DNA of 64,000 nt from Branchiostoma lanceolatum (lineage: Eukaryota > Chordata > Leptocardii > Amphioxiformes > Branchiostomatidae): contig NC_089726.1 of the NCBI RefSeq assembly GCF_035083965.1, positions 12,095,501 to 12,159,500 on the forward strand. Direction: 5' to 3'. The notes beneath the pieces were generated by a model that saw nothing but the letters and a program-made list of their open reading frames with translations, did no database searches and was not told where the DNA came from. Below, in pieces: positions 34,804 to 48,037 of the stretch (the first letter of the stretch is position 1; each line of letters opens with the position of its first letter). The translations under genes and the position numbers were made by a program.

Positions 34804-37800
34804 ATGTCTGAAGACCCCAGGAACGGCAGCTTCCTGTCTACGTCAACGCCCGGTGATCAGAATGGGCGGTAAGTGATCTCACGTCATTGTTTTGAGGTTT
34901 TTCCATTGGTGGAGGGCGAGAAAATGTATGCTGCGAGTCACGCATACCAAATCAGGAGCCAATTTTGAAAAAAGAAATTAGACGCAGCCGTTTGCGATGG
35001 AAATCTGATCAAGAAAACCCTCTCGAGAAAGCCGGGAATTCGTGCAATCACACATGTTCAAGGAACCGCTGCTAGGCAGAAGGTAGGTGGACAGAGACAG
35101 GGCTGCGGGGTTTTCAGTTTGTTTTGTGACATATATTTTCTGACCACAGACGCATGGACGCTTTTGTTTGCTCGCCATGTCTTTTTGTCCTGCGGCACAC
35201 ATGTAGGCTTTGCCTCATTTACCCTGTCAACTTTTGACAGATCCCCTCTGTAAAAGGTGTTTTAGTCAATCAGAACTTTATGCAAGTATTTTTGAACGAA
35301 AGCGTCTTACTCTACACCCGGAACACACATGATTGTCCAAAAATCAGCGATGAAAATTTATTGAAGAGACAAAAATTTATAGACAAATTTGTTAACGATC
35401 GTCATTGCAGACAGCTCTATGTGCAGGCTAAGGTACAGCGAATTGTCTCGTCTTGTTTACAACGGGAAAAGTGTTGCTAAATACTAGTATTTTGACGAGA
35501 AATGTCCTTCTTTACCACAATATCTGTTGAGTGTCGTTATACTTGTTGGTGCATGTACAAGAGCCGGATATCTTTCCTCAACAATGGCGTCCCCATTGTT
35601 TCCTTTATTGACTATTGCACACGAAAGCTCTTCACACTCTCTCACGATGTCCACATAATCTTCACGACTTCACCTGAAGGTTGTTGTTACCTGAGCTTAT
35701 GTTGCTGGACAAGGTGAGAAGTGTCCTGGTGAATAGGCTTTGTTTGTACAGGGTTCTCAACACCAGGTCCCACAGCTCAGGGAAACAAAGGCTGTCAAAC
35801 ACAACTATCATGGTTACAGGTTCTGCACACTTGCTATACAAACTAAGAACACCAGTTTAGGAAACCAGAGCCTGAAAGTTTCTTGATTAGCTTTATCCTT
35901 TAACTCAATCCATAGGAAAGTAAAATAACTTGTAACATGCAGCATTTTTTTTTTTCAAATATTATGATTCTATATTGCAAAAATCTTATGAAACAACTTT
36001 AAAAAAATTTTTTTTTACTCTTTGTGTTAACGTTAACTAGATTGTCAATGGTTGTCTATAGAGTTTAGAAGTAATCATACAAATTGGAACTTACAGTACA
36101 GACTGCTCCACTTAGATTATACCCTTTCGTAAGGTATTGTGTGCAATGCCATCTAAAATACTGACATTGAAGTTGTATGATGTTCTCCATTCCGCAGGCC
36201 TAGCCTTCGCAGACGCTCCAGGTCGAGTTCCTTCTTGACCCCGAGCCCAGCTCCTGACATTCTGGTATGCTATTCTTAAGGCAATATGTAATCTGTATCT
36301 TAGTCGTCTATTGATAATTTGTTTACAAATTTAAACTTTATATTAAAGCTAATTAATGCTGTAGCTGCAAAACTATATCATGGCAATAAAATAAGTAATT
36401 TTCATAATTTTGATGAAGAGAAATGTTAGGTTTCCACAGATCTAGATCTAACTCCTAATAACATTAAAAAAGTGAAAACTAGAACTTGGAAGAAATAGAT
36501 GGTGTACATGCAATTCTCATCTTGACAGTATAAGTTCTGATTTCTCCCCAGCGAAAGCGGAAGCGTGGAAAGGACGAGGACAGTCTGAGCGTGTGCAGCC
36601 TGGACATGAAGGTGAGCCACAAGGCCCGTGAAGTATGTCCACCATTCATTATCATTCTACGTGTCACAGTCCCTACGCCCCAGCAACCCGAGTCTAGACT
36701 TCAACCGCATGTGACTGGATCGGATTAAAATGAAGCACCCGTCATATAAATCTCCCTTACACTTTATTTATTAACGACATCAACATATGACCCTACTAAT
36801 AGAGTAGTAGGTAAATGCATGTGCCCAATTTTGTATGGGCTTTTTAGAAATCATTTCACATATAGGGTAATGCATGTACTAGACTAGTACATGTATCAGT
36901 CTAAAATAGCCATGCTCAACTAACCCCAGGTAAAATTTAAACACTAATCACATTTCACAAATTGACACTGTTTTAAATCCACATTATTTTGCTGGTAGAA
37001 TTGTAGACAGGCAATATGGGATCGTGCTGGTGCTGTCTTTAAGCTTACGGTAAGTTTGTAGATTCAGAAAGACAGCAATGGTTTGGCCTATGATTAAAAT
37101 TTAAAGTGCCCCTGTTAGAAACAAGGAAAAGCATGGCTATATTAGCATGCCCCAGTATTGCTGAGAAAACTGTCAAGCCACACATTTCTGAAGTCGCTGT
37201 GCATTTTCTCTGTCAACCCCTCCTTGGTTCTCAGATACTGCAACTGACTTTTGGCTGAATGTCCAAGGCTGGACGTCATGCACACCACATTTGCTTCAAC
37301 TGTTCCCAGCGTTCAACTTCAAGTCTGGCTTTTGTTACAAGTTCCCATTCTGAAGGGTTGTGTGCAGGTACATGTACTAGTAGTGCAGTATGTGCCGCAC
37401 AAGTGGACGGCAGCCTGGGCAGAGTTTTAGAACAACAACGTTCCATACAGATACTGTTTTGCAGATTGTGCCAGAGAATGAAATCCTCTTACAGGTATCT
37501 GGACAGACTAGTGATATGTTTTCTTAAAAATTGTATGTCACATAATGTGTAACTGTTGAGTCTATTGACATTGTATGTCTGCTTCGTTCACCATGAAGAC
37601 TTGGGCTTACTTCGCTTCAGGTTGTGTTTCTCGCATTGTGATGGATGTTAAGATAGAGGATGAGGAGATTCTTTCTTTCTAAGTTAGGTTTTAACGTGTA
37701 ATGTTGCCGAATCTCAAGAAGAAAAGGCTATAGGACAGCTTGACTGTGTTTCGAAGCTGGAATCTGACTGGAACAACTAGCTAGAGACATATTGTTGGAT

Positions 37801-40800
37801 TTGTAACTGGAAGTTGAACACAGTGGAACCAAGAGGGGAGAGGATATAGCTTCCTCATGATGTCATTGATTCCTTCTCAGAAGCCACTGGAAACGATTGC
37901 AGTGTAGTATAAACTTGAGTCTCGGATTACTTTCCCAGACTGAGACTTCGGATGGAAATGTCAAGAGCTTTACACAAATTGTGTTTTTTTCCAAATCAAT
38001 GGGGTGTCTTTCTTATACTATTGGTTGGACTCAGGCTAGGTTGGACTGACAGTTACTTGTTGATATATAAGAATCTTTGCAAAGGATGGAAATGATTTAC
38101 TAGTACATTGATGACATCCCATCAAGCATGTAGTTCAGGTGTGGTCCAGCTGTCTTCCTTTGGTCCATTCTTATTCCAAGGAAATCTGACAGACTCCTGT
38201 AAAAGTACAAATGTAGTCAACTGACAGGTTGTATTCAAATACTATTAGTATTACATATTTTGTTAACTTGAGACATGGAAGTGACAGAATTTTCCTGCAT
38301 ACGAGTTGCAGGTTTCCGCCTTGCACTTTTCAGAGCCTAGTACCAAGAATGTACATGTTTGGCCCAGTCTCTTTTTCATTTTTTTTTGTAGATCCTTTCC
38401 TGCGTATTTCTGGAAGTGTCACTCCCAGTTCCAGCCTGGAACTGGTAGAGTGACAGAATTTTCCTGCATGCAGTATGCACTTTTAGCCACCAAGGGCACG
38501 CATGTCTACTAGCTTACTAGTAATCTTTGTATAGATCCTTTCCTGGGTTCCATGTGGAAATGTCCTGCATGCAGCTTATAAAAGTCGTCTACTTACTTAC
38601 AGGAGCCCAGTAACAAGCGTACACGAGGACTGTCCAGGATCTCCTCACTGGCATCAATGCTGTCCCCAGTCAAGCCTGTTAAGAAGATTGGGCAGTCACT
38701 GCAGGTATGTAGCCTTTTGGTTTGGTCATGATATAATGATGAATTTTATATATCATTGTAATCATGGAGTGACAATTGTAATTTTTGTGTGATTTCTATT
38801 GCCACATGATGTTTGGTCAACTAAGAAATGACAACTGCCAGAGTTGGTTGGAAATCCTGAAGTTAATGTGTTCCTAGTACCTGTCTTTTCAAAATGAATT
38901 TGGCAATTGTTACCCTTTAAAATTGGTGCCATGATTAAATGGACCAATTGCTCAATGCAAGGATGGTATTGAGCAATCCATCAAACCTCTACCTCACATA
39001 CTGCACGTAGACCAGCCAGATGGCTAGTGCAACATGTGACAGCTCAATATGTACATATCAACCTAACCTGCCTTATCTGAAGGATCAATGACAACTCAGA
39101 AACTAGGGAAGGTTATTAGAGCCCCTGGACGATTTAAAAGTCTAACACTTCAAGGATTAACGTTAATTTGAACATTACCCTTTGTCTAACTTCCCAATTA
39201 GAAGGCCATCTTAGTGTGTATAACAGTCACCAGTCTATCTAGCTGCCAAGTCACTTACAATTACAGTACATGGAGTAATTACTTTTGACACCCAAATGAA
39301 ACTGTATTTTTTCTACTTTACAACTGTCCCTTACTATCGGGCCTTACATTACATTACAACTGTGGGCGCTTATCACTGATTGCTTCTTGTGATATTTCTT
39401 CTGTACAGAAAATATATTGCACAGCTTATCTGTGCTATTAGACAAAACACAGCCTTTTTGTGTGAGAAATCTTTTCATCAAATCAAATTTGTTTGAATCA
39501 AGTTGTTTTTGAATGTCTTGTACAGAGGTCACTCAGCTTCAGGAAGAGCACAGACGAGTCGCCGATGACTGCGATCAAGCCGTACCACATCGCTCCCACG
39601 CCCACCAAGCGCCGGGAGAGTCTGCTGTGGAGCGACGTGTACGCCAAGAACATCCGCAACGAGGTGCTGACTCAGCAGCAGGTCCGACACCAGGAGGTGA
39701 GACAGCATATATTTTAGACCCCGTTCATACCAGGACTCGCAAATCGGGTTCACCTAGGCACGGGATTGATCCTGATTCAACCTGCCCGAATCTACCTCCT
39801 GGATTCAGATGATCCTTTGTAGTGGGATTCCAAACAGTTTATAATAGGCTTCCCAAATCTGATCAATCACCTCATGCCTGCTTAAATCTTGATTCTTGTA
39901 TTTTGGTATGAACATGTACAGGGTCTTCTTGACGCAAGGTTTAGATGTGAGAATTTCAATGCTAGGTACTATTTAACAATGACATGGCATGGATATGTCT
40001 AACTTGCAATTTAGGAAATGCTGAAATAGTCCTTCTGGAGTTGTTTTTGAGGTTTTGAACTGTTTTGGGTTTCCAGTCTAAAGTTATTCATAGATTGACT
40101 CCATGTGTTTTTCTTCTTCACTTGTTAGGCCATGTTTGAGCTGTACCAGGGAGAGAAGGACATGGTCTCAGATCTACAAATGGTTAAGAAGGTGCGAGGA
40201 CTGTTTTTTATGTTTTCATGTTGCTTTTAATACTTAGATATATAGTCCCCTGTTTTGTTTCATTTTCCAAGTAAAAAAACTAAGCATTGCTTCATGACAG
40301 CAAGTATGCAAATGACTAATTTTAGAACTGTGGAAATTAACTTAGCTAGGTTTGTTTTTTCTGAAAGTAATTATCATTACGTGTATTATGTGCTAATTAC
40401 CATTTTTTCTTGTAAACACAGACATACTATGAAGCGATGCGTGTCTTCAAAATCATGTCTGACGAGGAACTCAACATCATCTTTGGCACCATTCTGTCTC
40501 TCCAACCTATCCACAAAGGTAAGGATAACATCTTATGGCTTGGTCACATTCATAGAAGGTTGTTGAACAATATGATGGCGAGTATTTTCAAGCAGCCTGT
40601 GACAGAACCAACCGCAGACCAGGATCTAAGGCGGCCTTTCTTGTAAAAAGACAGCTGAATTTGTCAGAACACAAGCACGCATGTTCCAAGAGTGTCCTCA
40701 GTTTGCGATTGTACAATAATCGTACAACGTTATGACCAAGATTCCTCTGTCATGAAAAGGCCACCTTCAGGTAATAACAAACCAAAGTGTAGCACTGCTT

Positions 40801-43800
40801 TGACAATGGCATTAGTCTGCCTGAAAAATCTTTTTAAAGGTTGTAAGTAAAAATGTATTTTTATACCATCAGTTGTACGCTTTATTGACATTATGAGTGT
40901 ACATGTAGCCTTGATATATAATCCTCTCCCTGTGTTACTGTGTCCAGACTTGGTGGTGAGGCTGGAAGCAGCACGGAGGACAGATGGCAAGATAGACAAC
41001 ATCGGCCAGACCATGATAGACTGGGTGTGTGGCCTTTTCCTGAAATGGTTTACACTTGCTATAGTATAGATGTAAAATGGTCCCATGATAATTTGTATAT
41101 AAAGGTATGTAATCGTTTTCCAGTTTAAACAGCCGGTTGACTGAAATTGTGTGGTATAGTCCTTTCAAACTATTTTTCATCTGTAAAGAAAGCATATTTT
41201 TTGTCACTTTTATTCAAAAATTTTATAATGATTGTGTCTTTTTGAGGGGGAGATCTAATGGAAATGTCTAAACCACAGTTAGGTCCTTCAATGGTATTTG
41301 TGAAAGAAACCAATAGTGCTGATAACAGCATGTATTTCCCCTGCCTCCACAGATCCCCAGTCTGAAGTGTTATGTGGACTACTGTGCCCACCAGGTGGCT
41401 GCTAAGACTCTCCTGGACAGGAAGAAACAGGACCACCGAGTACAGGACTTCTTACAGCGCTGTCTGGAGTCTCCCTTCAGCCGCAAGCTCGACCTCTGGA
41501 ACTTCCTAGGTTTGTATCTCTAATCCAGACATTTCTACCTTACATAGGCCTTAGGTCACACAACATTGTGCAATCACTTCGGCAGGAGGCTAGTCCAGTG
41601 GTAGCCATGTGTGTTCCATACTCTTCCCCAAATGCTGAATGCTAAGCAGAGAAAGAAGTGTGTGCCATTTTTAAAGCCTTTGGCATGAATCGGCTGGGTC
41701 AAACCCACAACCTACCATATGCAAATCGAACACTGGATCAAACCGATTGATCTGACTATTGAGTTCACCCATTTTTATAAACGGCTGATGTAAGAATGAT
41801 GTATGTCATGTGAAAATCCTTGATCAAGTTAGTAACCATCTCTCCTATGTTGTCAGATGTTCCCAGAAGCAGACTTGTGAAGTATCCATTACTCCTGAAG
41901 ACTATCCAGAAATATGTAAGTAACAAAGAAGTATCACTTTGCTTTCTTCATTTCCCCTTAGATTGATTCAAGTACAGAAAGTCAAAAAGTACATTTCAAT
42001 GAGTTCACAATTACTTTGTTGTCATTTCAAAATTAAGTGAAATCTGTCTTTTGTGATGGCATGAAACATTTTATTCTCTTTTTCAGACTCCTGACCACAG
42101 TGAAGACAAGGCATTGCTGCAGACAGCTGTAAGTTCCCCTGTTCTTTACCAACAAATGACACAACTTGATTAACATGTACATTCTGTAGCAAATCTTAGA
42201 AATCAGTGTTTAAAGTTCTTAATGATGCATACCTATAGAACCCTGGAAAAGATAATTTTCTAAGAATTTTTGCTACGTTTCTTCAAAGGTGTCACTGGTA
42301 GAGGACGTGATAGCACAGGTGGACAAGGAGACAGGAGAGTCGAACTGTCGGTACTACATCAGCCGACTGGAGTACCTGGATGAGAAGAACGAACACCCTC
42401 TCATCGGACAGTCCAAACTACTGCTGTGTGACGGCATCCTCAGGAACAACAGGGGAACGGTTCGTAAAGTCTTCTTCATCTCTTAGGGCAAGTTTGAGAA
42501 ATAAAAGTCAGGTGTCTCTGTATTGTACTGTACTTCTGCCAGTTGATTTCACAATAGAATTGAACTGAATTGGCAAGAAAAGAAATTATGAAATGTCAGA
42601 GACTGACATTGTTTTACTTTACTGGTTAAGTGAAATTTTGACATATACAGTCCTGTATGATCTTCTAGTACTTCTCCCATGCTTTTTTGTGGTATGTGTA
42701 CCAGGTAACAAAGGCTTGTGTCAATGATACTCCTTATTTTCTGTATTTGGTAGGTTCTTGCTGCTTGATATGTTTGCCCAAGTCTCCATCCTGTGTAACA
42801 CCACCCTTCCTCTCCCCTCCCAGAAGCTGCACGTGTTCCTGTTTGATGAGATCCTGGTGCTGACACGACCGGCCACCCGTAACGACCAGCTGTGTTACCA
42901 GGTGTACCGCCAGCCCCTCCCCCTGGCAGACCTGGTGGTGGAGGACCTGTCTGACGGCGAGGTCAGGATGGGCGGGTCCTTCCGAGGGGCGCTCATGACC
43001 AGGGATGGAGGTGAGAACTACTGCCTACATCTTTTAGAAACTAGGGTACCCTTTATTTAACAGTAAATAGAAAATCACCCCCTTTGGTCAAGACTTTAGA
43101 TTCAAGCTTGGCACCATTACAATGAAGGTGAAACATGTTCAGCTAGCTGATTTTAATTGCTCTTCATATTGTAATCCCTGTGTTTTTATGCACATGTTTT
43201 TTACCAGAAGAAAATAGATACAGCATTTAGAAATGTAAGGAAAAGTTCAACATATAAAGAGTCTCAGCGTAATAATGGAATAGTGTGAGAAGTATCCACC
43301 GCTACTTATTGTCACCATTGGGTGGATTACATGTCTCACTGTCTATGACAATTAAATATTGACAACCCCAATGTTTACTGTCTCCTTCTCCAGGGAAGCA
43401 TGTGTTACGTGTGGCGCCGGCGGAGCCCACAGCAGGGCAGGCACACACCCTACAGGCCAGTAATGAACACGACAAGAAGAACTGGCTGCAGAAGCTGAGG
43501 GAAGCCATGGCCGGTAAACGTAGGCCTCTCTCTGAGGTCAAGTGTGGGCAGAACAACAGACAGGCACATGATGGGGACGAGACAGAAAAGGTGCTTATCC
43601 ATAAAGATTCAGTTTCTTTCATTGTTTCCAAATCCTTTGATATAAGTTGGATACTGGCATAAAAAGAAGCAATATGTGTGCAGAATATCAATTATGTGGA
43701 TAATCAATGGAAAAATGATTACACAGAAGAGTTCAATCAATGTAGAATCTTCTCATATGCAGGAAGACAACATGATTCTTCCTGTACTTGTAGGTGGGAG

Positions 43801-44894
43801 AAGTCTCCAGTACATGTAGAGTGTCATGACCAAGGTGGAAAAAAATACAGGAGACTTTCAGAATGTTGGAGTGAGTAAACAGCTCAGATATTACTCTTGT
43901 AACGGTCAGGTGTTAAAGCAGGTAACACTTGCAGGTACGTCTGGGGTCCTTCAGGTGAGGAGAATCTTTTTGGTGGCAACTACAGGTTTACTAATTTATT
44001 ATACTCATGGTGAATGTTAGTTAATTAGCAATTGCCTGTCCTCAGATACTAACATGCTTACCCAATGTCTTACAGAAGTCGAGCACAGTCAGAAAAATTG
44101 CCTTCAGAAGACGCACACCTCTGAACGCTGGAAAAGGTAAAGTTGAGAACCAACAAGCACCCGAGTCACAAGGAGAAGACAACAAAGAGAAAACATCCCC
44201 AGGAGATGTAGAGAAAGAGAATGATGGCAAGGAAGAGGAGACAGAGGGAGAACCGCACAGTCTGGTGGCAAAGGGGAGCAAGGTTTGTGTGGTCGACATC
44301 GGCTTGATTGAAGATGCGGAGAAAGATGAAATTGCTTGTGAAAGAAGTGAGGAACCCACCATAGTTGCCACCGAGAAGGAAGTGTGCATCGTCGAGCTGA
44401 ACGACAGAATAGAAGAGAAGGCTGACGAGGCACAAGCATCCGATGACCAGACAGAAAGAGTGGAAGAAGATGTAAAAGATGAAGAAAGCACCGAGGAGGT
44501 GAAGCTGGATGAGCCCCACAACAGGAGAAAGACAGCAGAGTTGTGGAATGAGCTGCCTTTCATTGATGTTTCTGGAGAGGCATCAGTGCAGGACAAGGAT
44601 GGGCAGGTAGGGGGCGCAGCTGAGCAGGGAAACACTGATGCCATAGCTACAGTGGAGATCGGCACCAGTGTGGAAGAGAAGACAGAGAATGATGAGATTC
44701 CACACAACACCGTAGATGAGAAATTGTGCAGTCAGCCAGACACAAACACATCCAGGACAATTGGTACTGAAGAGCCAGTAATATCCAAGGAGGCAGGAGA
44801 TTGTCCCTCTGCTGAGTCCCGTGGACCACAAGAGCAGGAAACACACAGCAGAAAAGCCATCAGGACAGCGTCTTGCACGGAGACTGACGTGTAG
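34804..44894 (+). CDS. NET1: NET1-type Rho guanine nucleotide exchange factor (DH-PH)
   Basis: NET1 activates RhoA by nucleotide exchange and shuttles between nucleus and cytoplasm. Exons: 34804-34868, 36198-36264, 36552-36611, 38603-38704, 39526-39696, 40129-40191, 40422-40518, 40948-41024, 41353-41509, 41857-41915, 42087-42128, 42289-42459, 42824-43010, 43394-43590 and 44076-44894. They total 2334 nt (777 aa). The start ATG opens MSEDPRNGSF. RKRKRG (about residue 45) and NKRTRG are nuclear-localisation-like. The DH domain spans about 155-345, with the NET1/ARHGEF3 signature QDHRVQDFLQRCLESPFS and PRSRLVKYPLLLKTI. The PH domain follows, to about 490 (KLHVFLFDEILVLTR, YRQPLPLADLVVEDL). The tail is acidic and Glu-rich and ends CTETDV, a class I PDZ ligand. 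Human NET1 also ends in a PDZ ligand while ARHGEF3 does not, so NET1 is favoured; the gene may precede the vertebrate split. The start of exon 40129 is uncertain by one base, and the donor after 42459 (GTTCGT) is weak. Confidence 0.9.
38281..38590. repeat. Diverged tandem duplication just upstream of NET1 exon 4
   Basis: GTGACAGAATTTTCCTGCAT occurs exactly at 38281-38300 and 38450-38469. A second shared piece, TAGATCCTTTCCTG, follows each copy, giving a unit of about 160-170 bp. It lies in the intron before the exon at 38603. Confidence 0.6.
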
Positions 44895-46655
44895 ATGGGA
44901 GATAGACTCTATGAAGAGTGACTGTAAGGCAGAGCCCAATATGGCCTTGGGTCGCTCTGTTCATACAATCATAGTACTCTTCCCGCAGAATGGAAAAATT
45001 GACATTTTAGACATGTGGCCCCTTTGAAATTGGCAATATTGAAAGTCATAGTTTATTTTATACTTACCCTAATACATTTGTACTGTATTTTGCTTGAGAT
45101 ACATAGTTTGTTATCTAAACAGGTAGTCTATCTGGACTGGCATGCAGGACCTCTAGTCCTCCATATTCCTGTGGAAAATGTGACAAAATATTGGAGGCTA
45201 TTGGTTACCTGATTCTCCTTCTCTGTGAAGTTTGAGAAGAGACAGTACAAGGTACAAATATGGATTACCTAATCACTTTTAGTGTTACAGGCATGAAGTT
45301 CATGATGAATTGTTTTTAGTTTTTTTCTTCATATCACGATACAAGCAAATGCCAAAGTTAAGTTGAGTCAGTAGTTACAGTGCCAAGGTAGTTCTGTAGG
45401 TTAAATTACTTGTAAGAATGAGAAGTGCAGCTATGGATATTGCTAGAACTCAGATTATATTTGTAGATGAAGCTAGAAGCTCATAAGTAAAGCTTGTGAA
45501 TAGATGAAAAGACAGAAATCCAGTCTTTAGCAACGTAAAGTAGACGTCCTCGGCAGCAACTGCAGGTTTAGTTACATAAGAATAGTTTTATCTCAATATC
45601 AGTTGGATTACATCTACACCCCCCAACGTTGGAAGGAAGTTATTGCAACCCAAATCAGCTGATATCAAGGATATGAGTTTGCCATAGACTTCATATTGTT
45701 CAAGCATGGAAAAGGACTGCATTTCTGACTAGTTGACCTTTAACACTCTTACATGCTAGTATACTAAACAGTATAAACTTGGTGTGGTGAATCACCCATA
45801 GAGTGGTACAGGTTAAAGGTCGGTCATCGTGAGAATGTATAGCAGGGAGATGGAAAACTTGAAGAACGAACTTTGTAAGATCTGCAAGTGCCTATAATGA
45901 TACTGTTGAGTCTTGGTTTGTTCAAACATTCTTTTGACAAACACATGTTAGTTTCATATGTATCATTGTAGGTACTGTGGTCGAAGACCTCCCCCCATCT
46001 CCCTACTACACGTGTGCCAAATACAGTATAATTGTTGGCCACAGAAATGTTGTGCTTTTCCCATCCGATCATTGAAGTTGTGGCAAACATACACACAAAT
46101 GTAGAATTATATAGGATTATATCATGCATTACTGGTGGTGGTGTATAGTTTGTAATTTGCCATGATTTATTTTATGTTTTTGTACCTATTGGACTGTCAG
46201 GCTGCCTATAGAGGCTTTTCATTGACATCATAGTTATAGGGACAAATGATGTTATATGGATTTTAAGCAGTGAGTAAAAAGGAGTGTAATTTCTTGGGTG
46301 AGTCCCTTTTGCAGCATACTATACTCCATGTTTACAAATGCTATGCTAGTCAGCCGTATGCAGTCTGATTGAGATCACGATATGTCGCTTGTAAAAAAAT
46401 ATGTTACTCATTTTATTTATTTCACCTGTAAATATGTTCCATGTATTAAATCCTTGCCATGTTAACCCTTTCATATTCCTAACAAAACTGTCATTTTATG
46501 TAGAGTTTGTATGCAACTGTTTTGTCACCATGAGAGATACCTACTACACACCTATATACTGACAGTGTTCATGTCATGCTAACTCAAAACTTGTACAGTC
46601 ACTTGTCTCAGTGCTATTGTGGCTTAGTGCAGTGCAGATGTCAGGCTTTACTGTC

Positions 46656-46661
46656 ATTAAA
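46656..46661 (+). other. Candidate poly(A) signal of NET1
   Basis: ATTAAA about 1.76 kb after the NET1 stop codon. Confidence 0.4.
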
Positions 46662-47643
46662 TACAGAGTTTAAACAGGGAAACTTTGTTGTTTGATTCTG
46701 TCGTATTGGTGTTCATTTCATTGCTGGATTGGGAATTTTCGGTATGAAGAGATAACAGGAAAACACAATGCTCCTGTACCTTGCTGACAAGCCACAGCTG
46801 TTAAACTTCACTTTAGCATAGATACATCAATGAAGGTTAGACATCCAGGCAATAAGATATGCAAGGTAGTAACTTAATCAACGATAATATTTTGTAATGG
46901 TCAAGACATTTCAGACAGCATCCGCTGTCTTTCCTTCGTGACTAAAACAAGGAAGGACAGTGGCAGACAGCTGACGAATGCAGGTTCCATTACATGCAGT
47001 GCCTCAACAGGGTGCCAGGTGACGCTTATGTACTGCTAATGATTCATTGTAAACTGGCTCACACAAAATGAAATTGCTGCATCAAAACTTTTATTATGTT
47101 AATGGTAATTAAACATCAAAACATCACTATTATCATGACTCAAAATACGTGGATCTTACAGTAATGTTACATATTTTGCATTGGTTGTGAGTGCATTCTA
47201 GTAAGTGCATTCGGCACTACTTAAAGGCTAACTTCTTTCTTGATTTCATTTCTTATGTACTGTACTTGTCTAAATCAAATGAAAACTTTGGGCAACTTTG
47301 CATATTATTTTTCATTATAATTACTTTCTTGGCCTTGCAAAAAGGAAGCAAATGACCCAAGGGCCTCATTTCTCAAAAACCTGATGTAAAGTTACATGTA
47401 CAAGTTGCTGTCTCATGATGAACTTGGATCATAATCAACCTGTAAATCACAGCATTTGTAATAGCACCGATAGGTGCAAGGAAAGTACAATTTCAGTCGT
47501 CAACAGTAATGTGTGGGTTGTGGAGTTGACATGTTTCATATCTTAATCTGTACAGCACAAACATGCCAGTCCTAATTCAAGATGGACTACAGGAGAATAG
47601 GAACAACAGTCATTTAAAGTAACGTTACGTCAAGTCAAAAGTG

Positions 47644-47649
47644 TTTATT
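47644..47649 (-). other. Candidate poly(A) signal of fibulin-1 (D-type end)
   Basis: AATAAA on the - strand about 390 bp beyond the stop codon at 48038. A second match lies at 47090-47095. Confidence 0.4.
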
Positions 47650-48037
47650 TCCGGCCAGAATTCAACACAAAAAGTATTAGTTATACAGAGTAATAGTGAC
47701 TCAACTAAAAGATAAAATCTGAAAAAAATGAACAAGATTGTATCTACAACATTTGCTTGAACATCACTCAGTACCACTAATTAACTACAACTCTAGAAAG
47801 AGTAAGTTTCTAAACTTCAAGAATGTTTCCAACAGTTTGTAATCCACTCTGACATTCTATTTCATCTTACTGCATTTGTAAGAGGGCAATTCAATAAATC
47901 CTATGGTAATGTTCTCCTAGCATGATCCAAGAGCATTCAAAGAACATGCTTATTATTCTGAGAAAGATCTGCTACTTGTGCAAATATATCTGCCACAGTT
48001 GTACAGACATGGTCCTCCTCAGGTCACAGGTGGTTGT

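Larger units (their letters stand above)
44895..48037. other. NET1 3' UTR and convergent spacer to fibulin-1
   Basis: Non-coding AT-rich sequence. An ATTAAA at 46656-46661 is the best + strand poly(A) signal seen, giving a NET1 3' UTR of about 1.8 kb. On the - strand, AATAAA hexamers at 47644-47649 and 47090-47095 are candidates for the fibulin-1 D-type transcript. No other gene was recognised. Confidence 0.5.

Noticed and set aside
39529-39753. - strand frame opposite NET1 exon 5
   Set aside because: Shadow of the coding exon on the other strand; no independent evidence.
42460-42486. Stop codon shortly after the NET1 exon at 42289 as the end of the gene
   Set aside because: The PH domain resumes in the correct phase at 42824, so the stop is intronic.
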